NCBI GenBank assembly: GCA_030062745.1
Contig: CP099854.1
Location: 16,631,337 to 16,695,336 of the forward strand
DNA length: 64,000 nt
Source of the DNA: Capitulum mitella
Lineage: Eukaryota; Arthropoda; Thecostraca; Pollicipedomorpha; Pollicipedidae
Reading direction: 5' to 3'
A program made the position numbers and the translations under genes. This document shows, one piece after another, positions 12,155 through 25,361 of this stretch. The notes under the pieces were generated by a model. The model searched no databases. It was not told the origin of the DNA and saw nothing but the letters and a program-made list of their open reading frames with translations. Positions within the stretch are counted from its first letter, which is position 1; the number at the start of each line of letters is the position of its first letter.

Positions 12155-12852
12155 TGCGAAACCCGCTTCCAGTGCGCGGGGTAAAAGGTGATGGCGGGCT
12201 CCTGTTTGATGTCCCATATGGAGTTTTGGTTCCTGGAAGAAGGACGGGTTCAGGCCACCCATCCTTTGACCGCGAATCATTTTATTATATTATGATATAA
12301 GTAATATACAAAGAAACGATGCTAAACGATGAAACTCGGAGACAGCATATATTTCATGAACGGTTTCGTGTAATACAAATAGTCCATTATTAGCTCAGGG
12401 TACAGCTAGGTAAAGAAGACGAAAGACGTATTATCTAGGCACAACACACCGATACTAATTTTCATACTTTATAGCGTGATCAACTCATTAAGGATTCAGA
12501 TTCGTCCAAATCTAAACTTGACGACGAATCTGAATACAAACCAAAAGCTCTGAGGAGGAATTTCATAAAATCGCTTGTAATACCCGAGGTCATTGAGGGA
12601 CGGTGCAAGATGCAAAATAGGATCGGAGTGTCAGAGAGGGTGTCAGTTAGGCAAGCCTCAGGGGTCCCAGTCCAAAGTGTAGGTGCGCGGGATTATGGGA
12701 AATGTTTAAGCACTTTGCTTTATGGGCGTACTTAAGATTATCTAACAGAAATCGCATGCTTCCGTTACAAGACGACGACTGGGAACTTAGTGTTTCCTAA
12801 AGAAAAGTCCGAGATGCCAATGACGTCACAGCCTTCCGCTCGCGTTCACCTT
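12155..12852. other. No recognisable gene
   Basis: AT-rich sequence with short chance frames only. The block ACAGCTAGGTAAAGAAGACG near 12401 has a near copy at about 13772, suggesting another dispersed repeat. Confidence 0.45.
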
Positions 12853-13026
12853 CGGCGGCGACGTAGTATCGTGGTTACTATGCTCGCCTTGTGACCGAAA
12901 GACACCCAATTCAAGTTCGGGTAGTAGCGACATTTCGCCGTCCCTCGCCACAACCGGCGTGAGAGGTTGCGACGCGAAATGGCCCTGGCAGTTGAGAACG
13001 TCGTTAAATAACTCAATAACCAATTG
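12853..13026 (+). mobile_element. tRNA-derived SINE, copy 2
   Basis: Same family as 1366-1539. The head GACGTAGTATCGTGG and CTTGTGACC anticodon region are followed by an eroded B box (GTTCGGG), then the shared body (CGGCGTGAGAGGTTGCGACG) and tail (TAAATAACTCAATAACCAA). Chance frames overlap it. Confidence 0.8.
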
Positions 13027-14656
13027 CATTCATCCTCCATGCCGTCTTTCAGACAGGATAGCTCTTCCCATATCTGGGAAAGACAACACAAATAAGCATT
13101 TCCTCCACGGTCCATCCATATGGCGCAAGAACTGTAAGATCAAATAGGGCTGTAACTCTTCAGCTCAGTTTTGCGGCTGATCTCACACCCTTGAACACAA
13201 ACTGACCCTTGCCAGTGAAATGAACGATCATAATTATTCCGCAGGCACCGCGATGATTGAGTGGAATACAAGAATGCCTACTTAGCAATATCCTATTCGT
13301 TTGCCCAGAAATCGAACATAAGGCTCACAGCATCAGACAACCGAACACAAATAACTGCCCTGAAACTGCAATGCCCACAATTTCATCTATGAGATCAGGG
13401 CCAGTTTCAGTGCGATCAGGGCGGCGGCCTATGCAGGTCGGTGTTGATGGTCGTCTGATCGCCTTTTGTCTCTTTGATCCTTGCGGCATAAAGACGAAGG
13501 TTTCCCCAGGGGTTGACGCACGAGCATTTGCACAAAAAGGTACGCAACGCCACGAAAGCTGCTGTCTGTGATATTTAATCCCTCAAAAACATCATTTTTT
13601 TGGTGCGAGGAAACTTTGCCGATAACAAATACACAAACGCTGTGTCGGCTAATGGCAAGTAAGTACAGTGGAAGACAAGAAATAAAAGGCACATATGGAC
13701 TGCTCAGCAGATATTTAATGAATGCTTTTATGCAATTTTGTTAGCTTATTACCAATGTTAACCCAGAGTACAGTTAGGTGTAAAAGACGAAAGACGTATT
13801 ACCTAGGCCCAGCATACTCCATAACTACACAGTTATAGGGTGATTGCATGGCCATGTGTTTCTGGCAGCTTGCTTTTGTATTCTGAGTGATATCTGACCC
13901 AAGGTCGTCAAAGATCACAGTCACAGGCTGGGTCAAATTTGACTTCCGTGGTAGCCGGTAATGCAATGCATGCGTTCCTGTTCTTTTGACGGCAAAATTC
14001 TAAAAATGATATTTTCAAAGAGCTTGGAGCACCAGAGAGGCTTTGGCCTTGTTCTCAGTTACCGACTACATGCCATATTGCAACATTTTGTGATTTCAAA
14101 CATTGAGTATCACAAGCACGCTAGTGACCTCCAACTGGCATTTCTGGATGACCATGCAAGTCAATCTGTCCCATGTTGCACATTTTCGCGGAATGTTGCA
14201 TGACCTTGCAAGCGCCCATATGTCAACACTGCTCACCCAGAACGTGAAACTGACACCACCAGTTTACTCGTTAAGCTGAAATCTGCATAAAACCGCCAAA
14301 AATCAAAAAGTGTTGCATTGTTGCAAGATTCTGCGGTTTACATTGAACTTGAATTGTAATGCAATTCTGATAATGATAATGATAATCTATCTGGCCGTAT
14401 TCAAAAACCAGTCAATTCAGTTCCCTCTCTAAAACGCATACTCACTGAACACGGAAAGAAGAAAATACTTATTTTGACCTAGGACGATCTAACATGTGGC
14501 CAGGAGTATTCCATATTGAACTCATTCTTACACGCATTGCAAGCCACAAACAGCAAGCATTGTAAAAACAGCGACAGTATAGCGGCGAAGAAAAATTTGT
14601 CGTCGTATCGCAAAACAAAGTTGTCATGAACACCCGCAGTGGAAGGGGGTTTCGTG
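13027..14656. other. No recognisable gene
   Basis: Contains a repeat-like block near 13750-13830 related to 12390-12440 and scattered TGACC motifs. No coding exon is supported. Confidence 0.45.
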
Positions 14657-15811
14657 CTAACGCGCACTGGAAAGGGGGGATCAAAAAGTGTCCCCCTCCG
14701 GTCTCGGCAATGGAGAGAGCTACAGACATGCATGAAATTTTAGGGACAGGGTGGAGCTATAACGATTTACATTGTGTGCAATTTGTATGACCCTAAATCA
14801 ATATCTTCAAGGTCAAATGGGGTGAAAAAGGTCAATTTTTGGCACTTTCTCGGCCCGTACAGGCCATTCCATGCAACGTTTCGAACGAAACGGGAAAAGG
14901 GTGTTTGTTTGGCCATTAAAACGAGGAATACGACAACTTCCATCCATTTGGCGTCTTGACTGAGGATTTCGGTTCGAGATCATGTCAGGTCATTGACCTA
15001 TGGCGTCATTTTTCGTCTTTTGCAGATCAGATTTAGAGCAACACGGGGCAGCTTGAGTGTAAATAAGGGCGAAACCCGATCTTTTGGCATATTTTCAGTG
15101 AAGGTGGTCAACATGGATACATTTGGTCATTTTCAGCGTTTCTATTTATGGATGTATATGTATGTATATATGTAAATACTTGTGAGTATCAATGTGTCAA
15201 CGTGTTTTTATTATGGTGTTTGAAAGCATATTTCATGCAAATTGGCATATTGCAAAGCAAATCTGGAACAAGTCGCAAAATAATTGCCTTTGACCTGAGA
15301 TGACCTTAACTCAAAATGAACCTGGTATATATGTAAGCGTATCCATGTGCGCACACGCGTTTTTATTAGGGTCTTTGAAGTCGCATTTCATACAAACCGA
15401 CATATTGCAAAGCAAATCTGGATCAGGTCACAAGCTGTTTGACCTTGACCTTTGGTGACGTTGACCCTTACTGACCCTGACTATGGTCTTGGTACATCCA
15501 GCACTTATGCCCAAATGACGTCGCGTGATTGTGCTTACACGGTAATCTTAGGTAGAACGTTGGTTCTTTCACAAAGTTCCCATTTGTCAGCGACATCCGT
15601 CGTTTTCGTTGTGCTTGCCTGACTTCAAATGCTTGAAACTTCAAAAATTTCCAGCCGATTTCCGATTTTTCTGCGTCATTCGACGAGTTATTCAATTGCC
15701 ATACATGTCGCAAAGTAGCAGTAACCAGCTCCGATCCGTTCCCGAGATATTCAAGAAGAACAGGTAGGGGGGGGGGGCACAAAAAGACCCCCCTTGCAGT
15801 GCACGTGTTAA
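14657..15811 (-). mobile_element. TTAA MITE family 3, copy 2 (inverted)
   Basis: Read on the minus strand it starts TTAACACGTGCACTGCAAGG with a G-run and ends near CCTTTCCAGTGCGCGTTAG, matching family 3 copy 1. Copies 1 and 2 form an inverted pair separated by 2.5 kb. The GACCT-rich interior is shared. Confidence 0.75.
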
Positions 15812-17453
15812 GACGTGACCTAAGATGAACCCATTTCCGACTTTCGGTCAGTACGTGCACGACTTATGACACAACTTCCGACGCCTTTCCAAGATGCCTC
15901 GAAAGCATCCGAAATGGCTTCCACGGCCTCCCGAAGCATCTTGGAGGCCTCCCTTGAGAGACCTAGAGGCCCCTCGGAGACCAAAAATTATCGGCATGAG
16001 GCGCCACCAGTTATTGTATCGCCACACCGTGCCCGTTTGGCACCGTCGCTGACGGCCTCCCCATATGACGTCGAGCAAAGGTCACGACCCCATCTGTCAG
16101 CGGCGGACAGGGGGCGCAGGCAGCGGCGGGCGCAGCACAGTTCGGGAGGGCGGGCCCATTCTCGGTCACATGACAAGTAACTGGCCCTTGAACGCGTCTC
16201 CTGATGATTGTTGCCAGCATGCAGACTAGGATCATCTTTCGGGGCGAAACGTTTTGCGATCTTAACACATTTTCAGCCTTCTGACCTTCTGCGTGTGACA
16301 TTACCGGCAACTGCACTGCATGCGGCCCGGAATTCCCTTTCTTTGACCACAGGAAGAACGTAACTGTGCCGGGTCCCAGCGACAGGGTCCCCCGTGGGCC
16401 CGCGGCGGCGGGCTGCGCTCCTGCTACCGGCGGGGCACTGAAACCATCATGGCCGCGCCTCAGTCAGCTGTTGCGCGGCGGCGGTCGGCGTGCGCGCGCT
16501 CAGCTGGCGCCGGTGCGGGGCCGCAGGCTGAGTTCTGCCGTGGTGGTGCATCGGAGCAGCGTCAGCCGCCGACCGGTTGGTAGCTGCGAGCAGAGTTTCG
16601 TCAACATGCTCCATGTTGCCGGGAGCAATATTGAGTCCATTCTTGCCTTGTACTGCCTAATGCTGAAGTTCAGGATTATTGGTGTTGCACGCGCAGTACG
16701 GAGAGCGCAGCTGGTTCCGCCGCTCGTCGCGCGAATACTCCATCGCAGTGTCGCGGTCCCGTCCTCTGCGGCCTCGCGACCTGCCTCTGGGCTTCCCCGT
16801 ACAGACGAATTGCCTGTGGCGATTGCTCCGTGTTGGGTCCCTTTGTACGGTCCGTGTGGGCTCTGTGACAGTCCGTGACAATGCCGTGACAGCCTGTGGA
16901 CCGGCTTCACGCTGACATCCCCGTCGATTCCAAACGATGGACTGCTGGTTTCATGCTGGCATGAAAAATCGTTTGCTGAACACCGTTTTTTACCCACGCT
17001 GTTTGTGTTGTCGGTTTTCTTGTTCTCAGTTTGGAACTTGCGTGGTATTTCGCCGTCACCTTTGCACCTTTCTTTTCGCACGTGCAGGCTGGAGAAACGC
17101 TTCGGCTCACGAAGTGGAGACTGGCGTCGTTCCGTAGATTACCGCGCCGGCTGGAGGTCGTGTAAAATGTGACACGACATTCAGTCTTCTGCGTGCGCTT
17201 GTTTGCCCTCGTAATGAACACATCACATCCTCTGCAGGCAACAGCTGGACAAACGACAAGCGTCGTCACTGCCGACGATGTCACCGTTGCTTATCCTGTG
17301 AGTACGAAACGCTATCGGTGAGCTGCCGTTCGTGTTCGCAATGTCTGTATGAAAAGAACTGCATCGATTTTGATGGCAGACTGCGCTGCTGACAATGCCG
17401 AACGGTGACAGCCAAGACGAGAGGGCGCAGGACATTTGACACGGTGAAACTTT
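15812..17453. other. CpG-rich block without a confirmed gene
   Basis: Bases 16080-16570 are strongly GC- and CpG-rich and open on both strands. An AG after a pyrimidine stretch near 16350 and a good-context ATG near 16448 (ACCATCATGGCC) hint at a 5' exon, but the frame stops after about 45 residues and no family is recognised. A CTGATGA...CGAAACG arrangement at 16200-16255 resembles a ribozyme core but lacks the stem. Confidence 0.4.
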
Positions 17454-18670
17454 TTAACCCTTGCCCGGCGAGGCCACTTTTACCCCTCCGCCCGGCAGCG
17501 GGGGGTGTCCTAAAACGCCCCAATTAGCCTTTGAACAAAAATGGAGCAATTTGGTAAAATGCAGTATGTAGCTCGTCACATAGGTTACTCAACGATGTCC
17601 ATTTTTTTATTTGCGGTCAACAGGCGACCTCCCAGGTCACGCTTATGACATCAAAGCGGCCATGTCAAAATATATCAAAGTTCTCTTAGCGAGGAAGTTT
17701 CCGACTGATGAAAATACATCGATTTCGCAAGCACCAACGTGATGTCGTTGCCCTAGCTATTAAAAATGTATGGGATTTTGGGTCTAGGTAAGTAAGTGAC
17801 CCCTGACTTTACGAAAATGCCATCATGGCTGAAATTTGCTGATGGAGACGTGATAGTCCCATTGCACTTTTGTCTGGTCACAGGTCAAACGAACAACGAC
17901 ACGCGTGACAAACTTGGTACAACGGTTCCCATCGGTCTAGAAGGCGGTTGACTATTCCGGGTCGCGGCCACCTTAGTTCCCAAGGTCACCAAGAGGGGCA
18001 TTTATGACATCAATCAGAATCGCTCCTTGTCAAAAATGGTGCGCATGTTTTCGGGTACACGATCTATCCTGTCATTTTATTGCCCTGGTCATGATAGATT
18101 ATCAACGGCACCGCTAGGCGTGGAAATAAGTTTGGTATTTTCCACTTTTCGAATTTCTCTGGCGCAGCGCGACCTTGACCCACAAATTCACTTTGCATTC
18201 CGTCAAACGGTGTTCGTCAAAATATTGCTGACGTGAAGGATCGTAAAAAACATTTTGCCAAGTGTAGATGTCACTTATCCCGCATAAAAAACTACAATGG
18301 CGTTTGACATAAATGTTGGATATGTATGTTTGACATAGTTTGACCTGTGATGACCCGACCCTTTCCATGCAGTAAAATAAGGTCATTAACATCAACATAT
18401 TAAGAAAGAGACATGTAAGACAACATTGCAATACCCAATATCCAACAAATGAAATGCATTGCTGGATTTGGATAAAAACACGACTGACATGGCCCTGACA
18501 AATTACCACAGGTCACCACCTACCGCATGAAAAATTCTGAAAATTTTACCCAAGATGTGAAAATGGACGAAACTCGGCTGCAGCAAAAATCAGCGCTGTA
18601 TCACCACTAAAACGTTATTCAAGAAAAACCGCAGGCGGTTCCTAAAACGACCCCGTCGGGCGAGGGTTAA
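17454..18670 (+). mobile_element. TTAA MITE family 4, copy 1
   Basis: Starts TTAACCCTTGCCCGGCGAGG and ends CCCGTCGGGCGAGGGTTAA, inverted termini with TTAA at both ends over 1217 bp. GTCCTAAAACG near the left end is mirrored by CCTAAAACGACC near the right end. No transposase is present. Related partial copies lie at about 20985-22045 and 22430-23275. Confidence 0.8.
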
Positions 18671-19173
18671 AAACGACACTTCGGTGAAAACCAAATGGTA
18701 ACCTACGACCTGGGTCACGATGACATTTGTTCCGGAATTTATCAACAACATCCGTGGCCTTTTTCATGTGGTCTTGGGTATTAAGTTACCTCACTTGTCA
18801 AACACGGTGTAATTGTTTGCGGCTGTAACTTGTGAGCCATTAATCTCATCGAGATACAATTATGCCAAGCAAAATTCACGTGAATGAAACCGCGGAAACC
18901 TATTTTTGTGAAAACATGAGACATGAGGGTGTTAAATTATTTCCTTGGTGCTATGCAAGGTGCAAAATGCATCCGGTCTTTTGCTGTAGTGCACGTTTGG
19001 ACGATGCTAAATTACACAAAACTGGACTTCCTTTACCTTACACATTTGTTTGCTCGACTCCTACTCTTACTCATTCCCTCCGTTCTAATAAGTGACAAGC
19101 CTTCAAGTGTCTGGTTCAGACCAAACGGAATGCCCGTTCTCAGATGTGGATCCCTGAATGTGTTTTAACATAC
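18671..19173. other. No recognisable gene
   Basis: AT-rich sequence with two overlapping chance frames at 18862-19168; no splice-bounded exon or domain is seen. Confidence 0.4.
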
Positions 19174-19715
19174 TTATTGTTTCTTATGCTTCGTATTGTC
19201 ATGGACAGCCATAACATCAAAACGTGGGAATCCAAAGCGTGTTTCGGTTTCTGAACATCGACGACAAAGGGGCACAGCAGAGCTCTTTTGGTTCATCTTC
19301 GTTTGGTAGTGGCTAACGTGGGGACGGTTTCCTCGTGTGACAGCATTTCGGGCAGCGAAAACCAGCGACAACTGACCCGCGTGCCTCATCTGAAGAGAAG
19401 CGCACTGTAAACTGTACGGGTCATTGTCGAAGTCACCACTTGCGTTGCGCAGCATGAATTGCCACAGTGCTCACCCTCTGTTGGACAATCCACTAAAATT
19501 ACGTTTGTAGCTACCGTAACGATGTACTCTCTGCATGCTACCGGCGTCGGCTCGATCCTCCTGTTTGGAATCTCCGAGGCCTCGAGCCGCCGGTGTCGCT
19601 CTGCGTCGAGACCGACGGACACGTCGGTCGAGTCCGTCTCCGGCGTCACGGTGGCCGCGGCGGACGCCTCAGGGCAAGCAGACTGCTGCGGTACTCCGAG
19701 CAGAGAACGCCCCAT
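19174..19715 (-). CDS. Candidate two-exon 3' gene end, unknown product
   Basis: On the minus strand a block begins right after CTCCGTTTCAG with ATG at 19715 and reads about 60-70 residues (MGRSLLGVPQQSACPE...) to possible GT donors near 19530-19510. A second block begins after CTTCTCTTCAG with ATG near 19387 (MRHAGQLSLVFAARN...), contains a CRRC cysteine pair, and ends with TAA near 19174. The two can be joined in phase. No known family is recognised. The plus strand of the first block is also open, so strand is uncertain. It lies just downstream of the piggyBac relic and could be part of that transposon's degraded C-terminal half. Confidence 0.25.
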
Positions 19716-19893
19716 CTGAAACGGAGAAACAGAATTCGCTGCGTCATAAATTCAAATTCAATTCATGGGCGTTCGCAGGATTTCGAAAATGAAACGTATA
19801 TTAAAAAACTGGATTCACGTAAACTCCGAAATCGTTTTCGGTTTCTACTGGACATTTTATACTTAAGGAATGCAAATTTATTACATTGTCGAT

Positions 19894-20770
19894 TTACGTT
19901 ATTGTGACGTAGTCAGATGACGAGCAGTATTTCGGCAGCTGCTTACTGAAGGTCCCGAACAGCTCTCGGATCGGAGCCAGCTTTCTCTCCGCCCTGCTGA
20001 CCTTGCTGTCGAATCGGAGGACGCGCGTGATGGACGTGCGCGAGAGACTTTTTGAAAAATCTCCATGGAGCATGTCGTCGACGTCACACTTCTGCTCTTG
20101 TTCGCAGCCTTGGATAATGAGCAGGCCCCCCTCGGATAATGAGCAGGCCCGGCTAGACGTCCAGCTCTTGCCGACTGATGAGCATAAAGGCTGCTGATTT
20201 CTCCGGCGATTCGGCAGCATCTTCAGCCTGCTCCATCAGCTTGCGGACCTCAGTATTTGACCACCGCGAAGTCTTGTCCAGTATTTTGTCCGTCGGAAAA
20301 TCTCTCCTTGCAGGTCGATGCCTTTTTTGCTGCTCCCCTGGTATCGGGCTTACCCTCCATTTTGTTTCGGTCGGAAACTCGTAAGTTTCTGGTTGGCGTT
20401 TTTGTTGTCCACTTGTCTTTGCAAACATTTCCATTTCCTCCTGATCAGTTCGGATTCTCGGCCGTTGTTTTCCGTTGTCGGAATTGTCCGGTTCCACATC
20501 TTCATCTCCCTGCCCTTCAGCAGCTTCACCCGCGTCGATCTCAGCTTTCTGCGCGGCCGCATTTTCCACATGTTCTTTCCGCATGGTTTCGCGAAAGCCA
20601 ATAATTTGCTCTTCGTCCGACTGGGAGCCGGAATCTGGGCCGTGTTCTCCATCATTGGAATCACTTTCCAGCTCGTTCACCACTCTCTGAATCTCCTGCA
20701 ATCAATAGCTTTCTGGTTTGATGGTCCAGGCTCGTTCACGGCGCGGTTGGATCGGGGGGACGACGCCATG
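19894..20770 (-). pseudogene. Broken piggyBac-like transposase, N-terminal part
   Basis: Minus strand. An ATG at about 20770 opens a short frame (MASSPRSNRAVNEPG). It shifts near 20700 into a 180-residue frame with an acidic, Asp/Ser/Glu-rich segment, as usual at piggyBac N-termini, and a Trp-containing basic-proline segment. After a TAG near 20157 and a frameshift it continues with ITRVLRFDSK, RAERKLAPIRELFGTF and DYVTI, which match the conserved block of DDE_Tnp_1_7 transposases just before the first catalytic Asp. The catalytic core is missing. The frameshift coincides with a 22-bp tandem duplication (GGATAATGAGCAGGCC at 20112 and 20134); removing 22 bases would align the two frames, but the TAG remains. 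It is a relic that could have mobilised the TTAA elements. Confidence 0.7.
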
Positions 20771-20984
20771 GTCAGACTAATAGCTGTACCACAGGCCGCG
20801 GAACGGGGGGTGCACGGGGGCACCGTGCCCCTCCTCAACTGGCGAAACTCAACTATAACCCTTTGGCGTTGCATGGAAAGAAATGGCTCGAAATGTAGCC
20901 GGTGTCTCCTTTGCTGGAGCACCTCCCGCCCCTAGTGAGCTGTACACGAGCTAATGAATAGCTCGCGTATCTGGAGTGGCCCAG

Positions 20985-22045
20985 TCGCCACCGAGCGCGC
21001 CGCAACACGACTGACTGACTGCTCCAGGCTGTCAGTCGTGAAACTCTTGATGCATTTACATCAAACATGAACGTCAGACATTCAGTGCCAGCGTGCAATT
21101 GCTCTCATTTGCGGGTATGGACACGCACAGCGTCATTTTGCTGTCACAAGCGGTAGCACGGCAGTCCAGTTGCCACGTGCCGGCACTAACAGTACCAGGT
21201 CATGACCTCGCTCGATCTTGGCCAGACTTTGCTTGACCTCACTTGAACTGAGCTCATCTTTACTTGGCACTGGGAAAAGCGGTGTCCATTCATGTCAATA
21301 TAAACAAAACAAATTGAAAAATGACCAAAAGCGAAGACAGCACGCCTGCACCAGCCATGGTAGCCAAAAAATATTAATGTCCGCTGATCTGTTTTTTAGT
21401 TTCTCTGACACAACGTGACCTAGATCTACAGAGCGGCTTCACATTAGATCGAACCATATGGTGGATCGTAATAAAGCACTTTTGCAAGTGTAGGTAAAAC
21501 TACAATGGAGTTTGACGCCATTGTATGATATGCACCTTTAAGCTAGCTTAATCTCTCATTGCCTGGTCTTTTCGATACATTAAAATCAGGTCATTGACAC
21601 CCGAATTGAATACATTTATGACAGCAACATGAAACACGGCACTATTATGTCCATTTCAGCTAATGAAATGTATTGTTTGATTTGATTAAAAGCGTGACTG
21701 ACATGACCTTGACAAAAAAGTCGCTGGCCATGACCTGTTCCATGGAAAATTCTGCAAATTTTGCTCAAAGTCTATGTGTACAGGTGTGGGAACTCCATCT
21801 TGCAACTTCCATCCCCAGCTTGCAGCTCAGCCCCCAACCTTGCAGCCAGCCACCCCAACTTTTCGAAATGACCCAAATTTTGAAAAAAACGCAACAAAAG
21901 GACCCAAATCCGGAAACAAATCAGCATTTGGGAGCATACCAGATTGATCGCCCCAAGGCTAAGTACCCCCGTGTATGATCTCGCGATCCTACACCGCTGC
22001 CACAAGTTGCCTAAACCGACCCCCCCTCCACTGGGCGAGGTTTAA
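20985..22045 (+). mobile_element. TTAA MITE family 4, partial copy
   Basis: The right end reads CCACTGGGCGAGGTTTAA, like family 4. The left half (around ACATGAACGTCAGACATTCA at 21064) is shared with 22430-23275, so the two form a diverged tandem pair. The 5' terminus is not intact. Confidence 0.55.
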
Positions 22046-22429
22046 TACCGGGTGTTTCAGAAGTAATACCCACATTTTATTGTATCGAGGAGGTGGGTAG
22101 GACTATGAAGCTCGTGAAAAATTATGTGAATCAAAAGCACGGGCATGGAAGCTTTCTCTGGCACATGTTTTAACGAAACCAGTCATTGTGCTGCCAAGCA
22201 TGGAGCAAAAAACTCAAGCTTTTCCATTTATATTGCACAAAAAAGTTTTCGTCTTGACGCAACGTCGGTTTCGAATACTGTACAAAACCCTAAATGCACC
22301 TCGCTGAAAAGAAATCCTCTGCTAACTGAAAAATTCCCGGGTTTGGGTTCCATCCACATATCCACCATATCCAAGGGACAAAGTGGTCGAAAAAGTGGCA
22401 GACATGACCCAGACTAAGATTAGGTCGGC
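22046..22429. other. Unassigned spacer
   Basis: Lies between two related MITE fragments. It begins near a block reading GGGTGTTTCAGAAGTAA. No gene is supported. Confidence 0.4.
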
Positions 22430-23275
22430 TCTAGATAAGGACCCTTCAAAGTCCTCCTCCAGGCAGCTCGCAACTCTAGATGCATCTTCATCAAACATGA
22501 ACGTCAGACATTCAGTGTGCAACGTGCAAATGCTCTCAGTCGCACGTACGGACAGGCACGGTGTCATTTTGTTGCCACGAGCGACGTCACTTGACCTCAC
22601 CTTGTCCTTGCTTGACCTTGATAAAAGCCTTGTTCTTTCATACCAGTATAAGCGAAGCGTTAAAGAAAAGAATTGAAGAATGACAAAATGCAAAGACGGC
22701 ACGTCTGCACCAATCATGGTAACCAAACATATGATCATTACCTGCTCGTCTATTTTCGGATCTCTCTGACCCAGCGTGACCTTGACATCTTAACTGGCGT
22801 TGCATTAGGTTAAACGATGTTCGTCAAAATAATGTTGACGTGGTGGATCGTAATAAAGCATTCCTGGAAATGTAGGTATCACTTATCCATTATACAAAGC
22901 TACAGTGGCGTTTAACGTCAATATTTGATATGCACCTTTGACCTAGCTTGACCTTTGATGATCTGACCCTTTCGATAGACGAAGATCGGGCCATTAGACG
23001 CCTAAACGGAATACATTTATGAACCATGCAACACGACTTTGCAATATGCCCCACAACTGAAGGGTATTGTTCGATTTGGTTGAAAACACGACTGACATAA
23101 CCTTGACAAACGGTCACAGGTCACGAGCTGTTTCATGAAAGATTCCAGAAATTATGCTCAAGGTGTAGAAATGTTGAAGGCTCGGCTACAGAAAAAAATC
23201 AGCGCTCTGTCTTCCGAAACTAAAAAGTTATTCAGGAAGAACCGAATGGGGCCCTAAAACGTCCCCCCCCACACA
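22430..23275 (+). mobile_element. TTAA MITE family 4, second partial copy
   Basis: Shares ACATGAACGTCAGACATTCA at 22496 and the central TGACCT-rich stretch with the copy at 20985-22045. It ends near CCCTAAAACGTCCCCCC without the terminal TTAA, so the right end is damaged. Confidence 0.55.
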
Positions 23276-25361
23276 GAGCAATGTATGACGAAACTGGCGT
23301 GCACATGTTCCCAAATCCAGATCTTGATCTTTCTATGCACATTATGTTATTGGTTTTCAAAGGCATAAATTGTCGCATGGCACATCACGAAAGCCACCGA
23401 AAGATGCCTCCAAACTGGCATCGCCAAAGCTGCGATCAATTAAACTATTCCATAAACTGTTGAGCTTCAGAAACTGTGACGGGGACGGTTAGCAATGCGC
23501 TACAATGGTTGTAATTTTTGTGTCTGTTGATGGCTACAGTTGCCGCCTGAACTTCACGGACTTTCACAATACGCCGATGTTTCCGGTCACATTGTCACAA
23601 GTTGCGGAAGTCTCACTCACTTCATCAATGCTGGACTGTTTTGCGCCTTAACGCAAACTTGTCTTTCTCTTTGTTCAGGGAGAATAATATGCCGGGGAAT
23701 GCCGGGCCTAATATGGCCTGCTCTATCCCTCACCGGACAAAGGAGTTCTTCCTTCCACGAGGTTCTCTTGGGAGTGCCGCCGACCGGTCCGCTTCACGAA
23801 TCTGAAACAGGCTACAGCTGACCTTACATCCTTTCTACATGTTTTAAAAGACCTGTTACCAGGTCATGTCGGTCGCCGAGTTATGTTGCCGTTGTCCAGG
23901 TCTTGCACGCCGATTTTATAATTCTGAGCCGCGTTTCGGCTTTTCTCTCAGGAATTTAAGGAGATATCGGGTCAGTTTTTGATTTACGGCTTTTGCAGCG
24001 TAAGCTCGACAACAGCCGGCCTTGAAAGTGCAGTGACTTTCCAGGATTAAGAGAGGCTACTGACCTTGTTTGACCTCAGAATGCGTTTGAACATGTCTTG
24101 GGATATTTTTTGGCGCCGATTTCTGCAATGACAGCTATTTTTATTCCTCTCGATGATCAGAACATTATTATGCGAGAGAGAGACAGAGTTTTTTCACACT
24201 ATCTGCGCACAAAAAGATACTGATATTTGGCGTCTTGTTGACTTAACCGTGACACGGAGAAACAAAAGCAATCACTGAGCACAGGGGTTGAGGAATTATA
24301 ATACCAAGTCGCTACAAAAGTGTCGCTTGCATGCCCTGCTTTGAAAGCAATGCGATGACCTCGGGCACGGCAAATATTCCCATTCTCAAATCTATGAGGT
24401 TACCATGTGACCTGAGGTCAATTCATGCATCATTAGAGTCCGAAGGAAACGAGCTACACACTCGCTTTTGTTTCGACCCCGCATGTCATTTAGGAGTGCA
24501 TTGGGCAGGAGGTTGCCACCCGCGCCCCAGTCTGGCGGGTTGATGAAAAAAACCCTTGCGTCCGGCAAAAGTTAACGTACGCCTTGCCGCGAATTTCAAA
24601 CAGTTTTGAGATAAGAGACGATCACAGCGCGCAACCCCACTACCGAATGGTATTCCCAATCTTACTGTGCTATCATGGCCGAAAGATTCGAATGTTCAGT
24701 CGGTCAGTTTTTGACATCCAAACATTTAAGTCAGGTGTTCGTTATGTGATCCATTTATGATTTTTTTGCCCCAGCGTTCGAAATTCAGCCGGAAAGGGAT
24801 CAGGTCATGTCAGGTAAATGGCAAATGGTGTTCAGAATTCCGATTTTGACTGTTCGGGTATGACGGAATTTGGGTAAATGGTGTGACGCTTCCTGTAAAT
24901 AATATGAAAGCATGAGATTATTTTTTGTGGTTTTAAATAGGACAGTCAAAATCAAATCATTTTGTGCACGGCTTCGATTTCATAGCGTCGCAAGCTACGA
25001 ACATTGTGCCCCTTTGGCTGATGCTCTGTCCTGAAATATGGGCGCCTTTTTCAGGTGTCATACGTCATACCAGGAGTTGTGGCAATATGCATGGGATAGC
25101 TTTAAAGCTGAAGCGGCAAAACCCGTTTTGTGATTATTTATTTCCGTGCAACCCCGTATGGCTAATGCTGAAATTTTCCAAAGCTTGTATGGCCATCGCC
25201 TCGCCTGATATATGGGTCCATGTTTGTGATTTTAACACTTAGCTTCGGTGAATACCCGGCTTCTTTTTTGTTCGGGACAGTTATGAACCAAATAAGCAAC
25301 CTATATTGGACGCCAACTCGCAATACGATTCATTGCACCTCTGTTGGTCGCAAAAAGGGTA
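23276..25361. other. No confirmed gene
   Basis: A plus-strand segment after TTTCTCTTTGTTCAG near 23680 reads about 40 residues to a stop near 23805, a possible terminal exon with no recognised family. A MITE-like terminus (GGTTGCCACCCGCGCC, GGCGGGTTGA) lies near 24510-24545. The rest appears non-coding. Confidence 0.35.

Noticed and set aside
16366-16878. 170-codon plus frame in a CpG-rich block
   Set aside because: Both strands are open because of composition; no domain, and the tail runs into non-coding sequence.
23540-23821. Plus-strand candidate terminal exon after a pyrimidine-rich AG near 23680
   Set aside because: Only ~40 residues, no recognised family and no phase-matched upstream exon.
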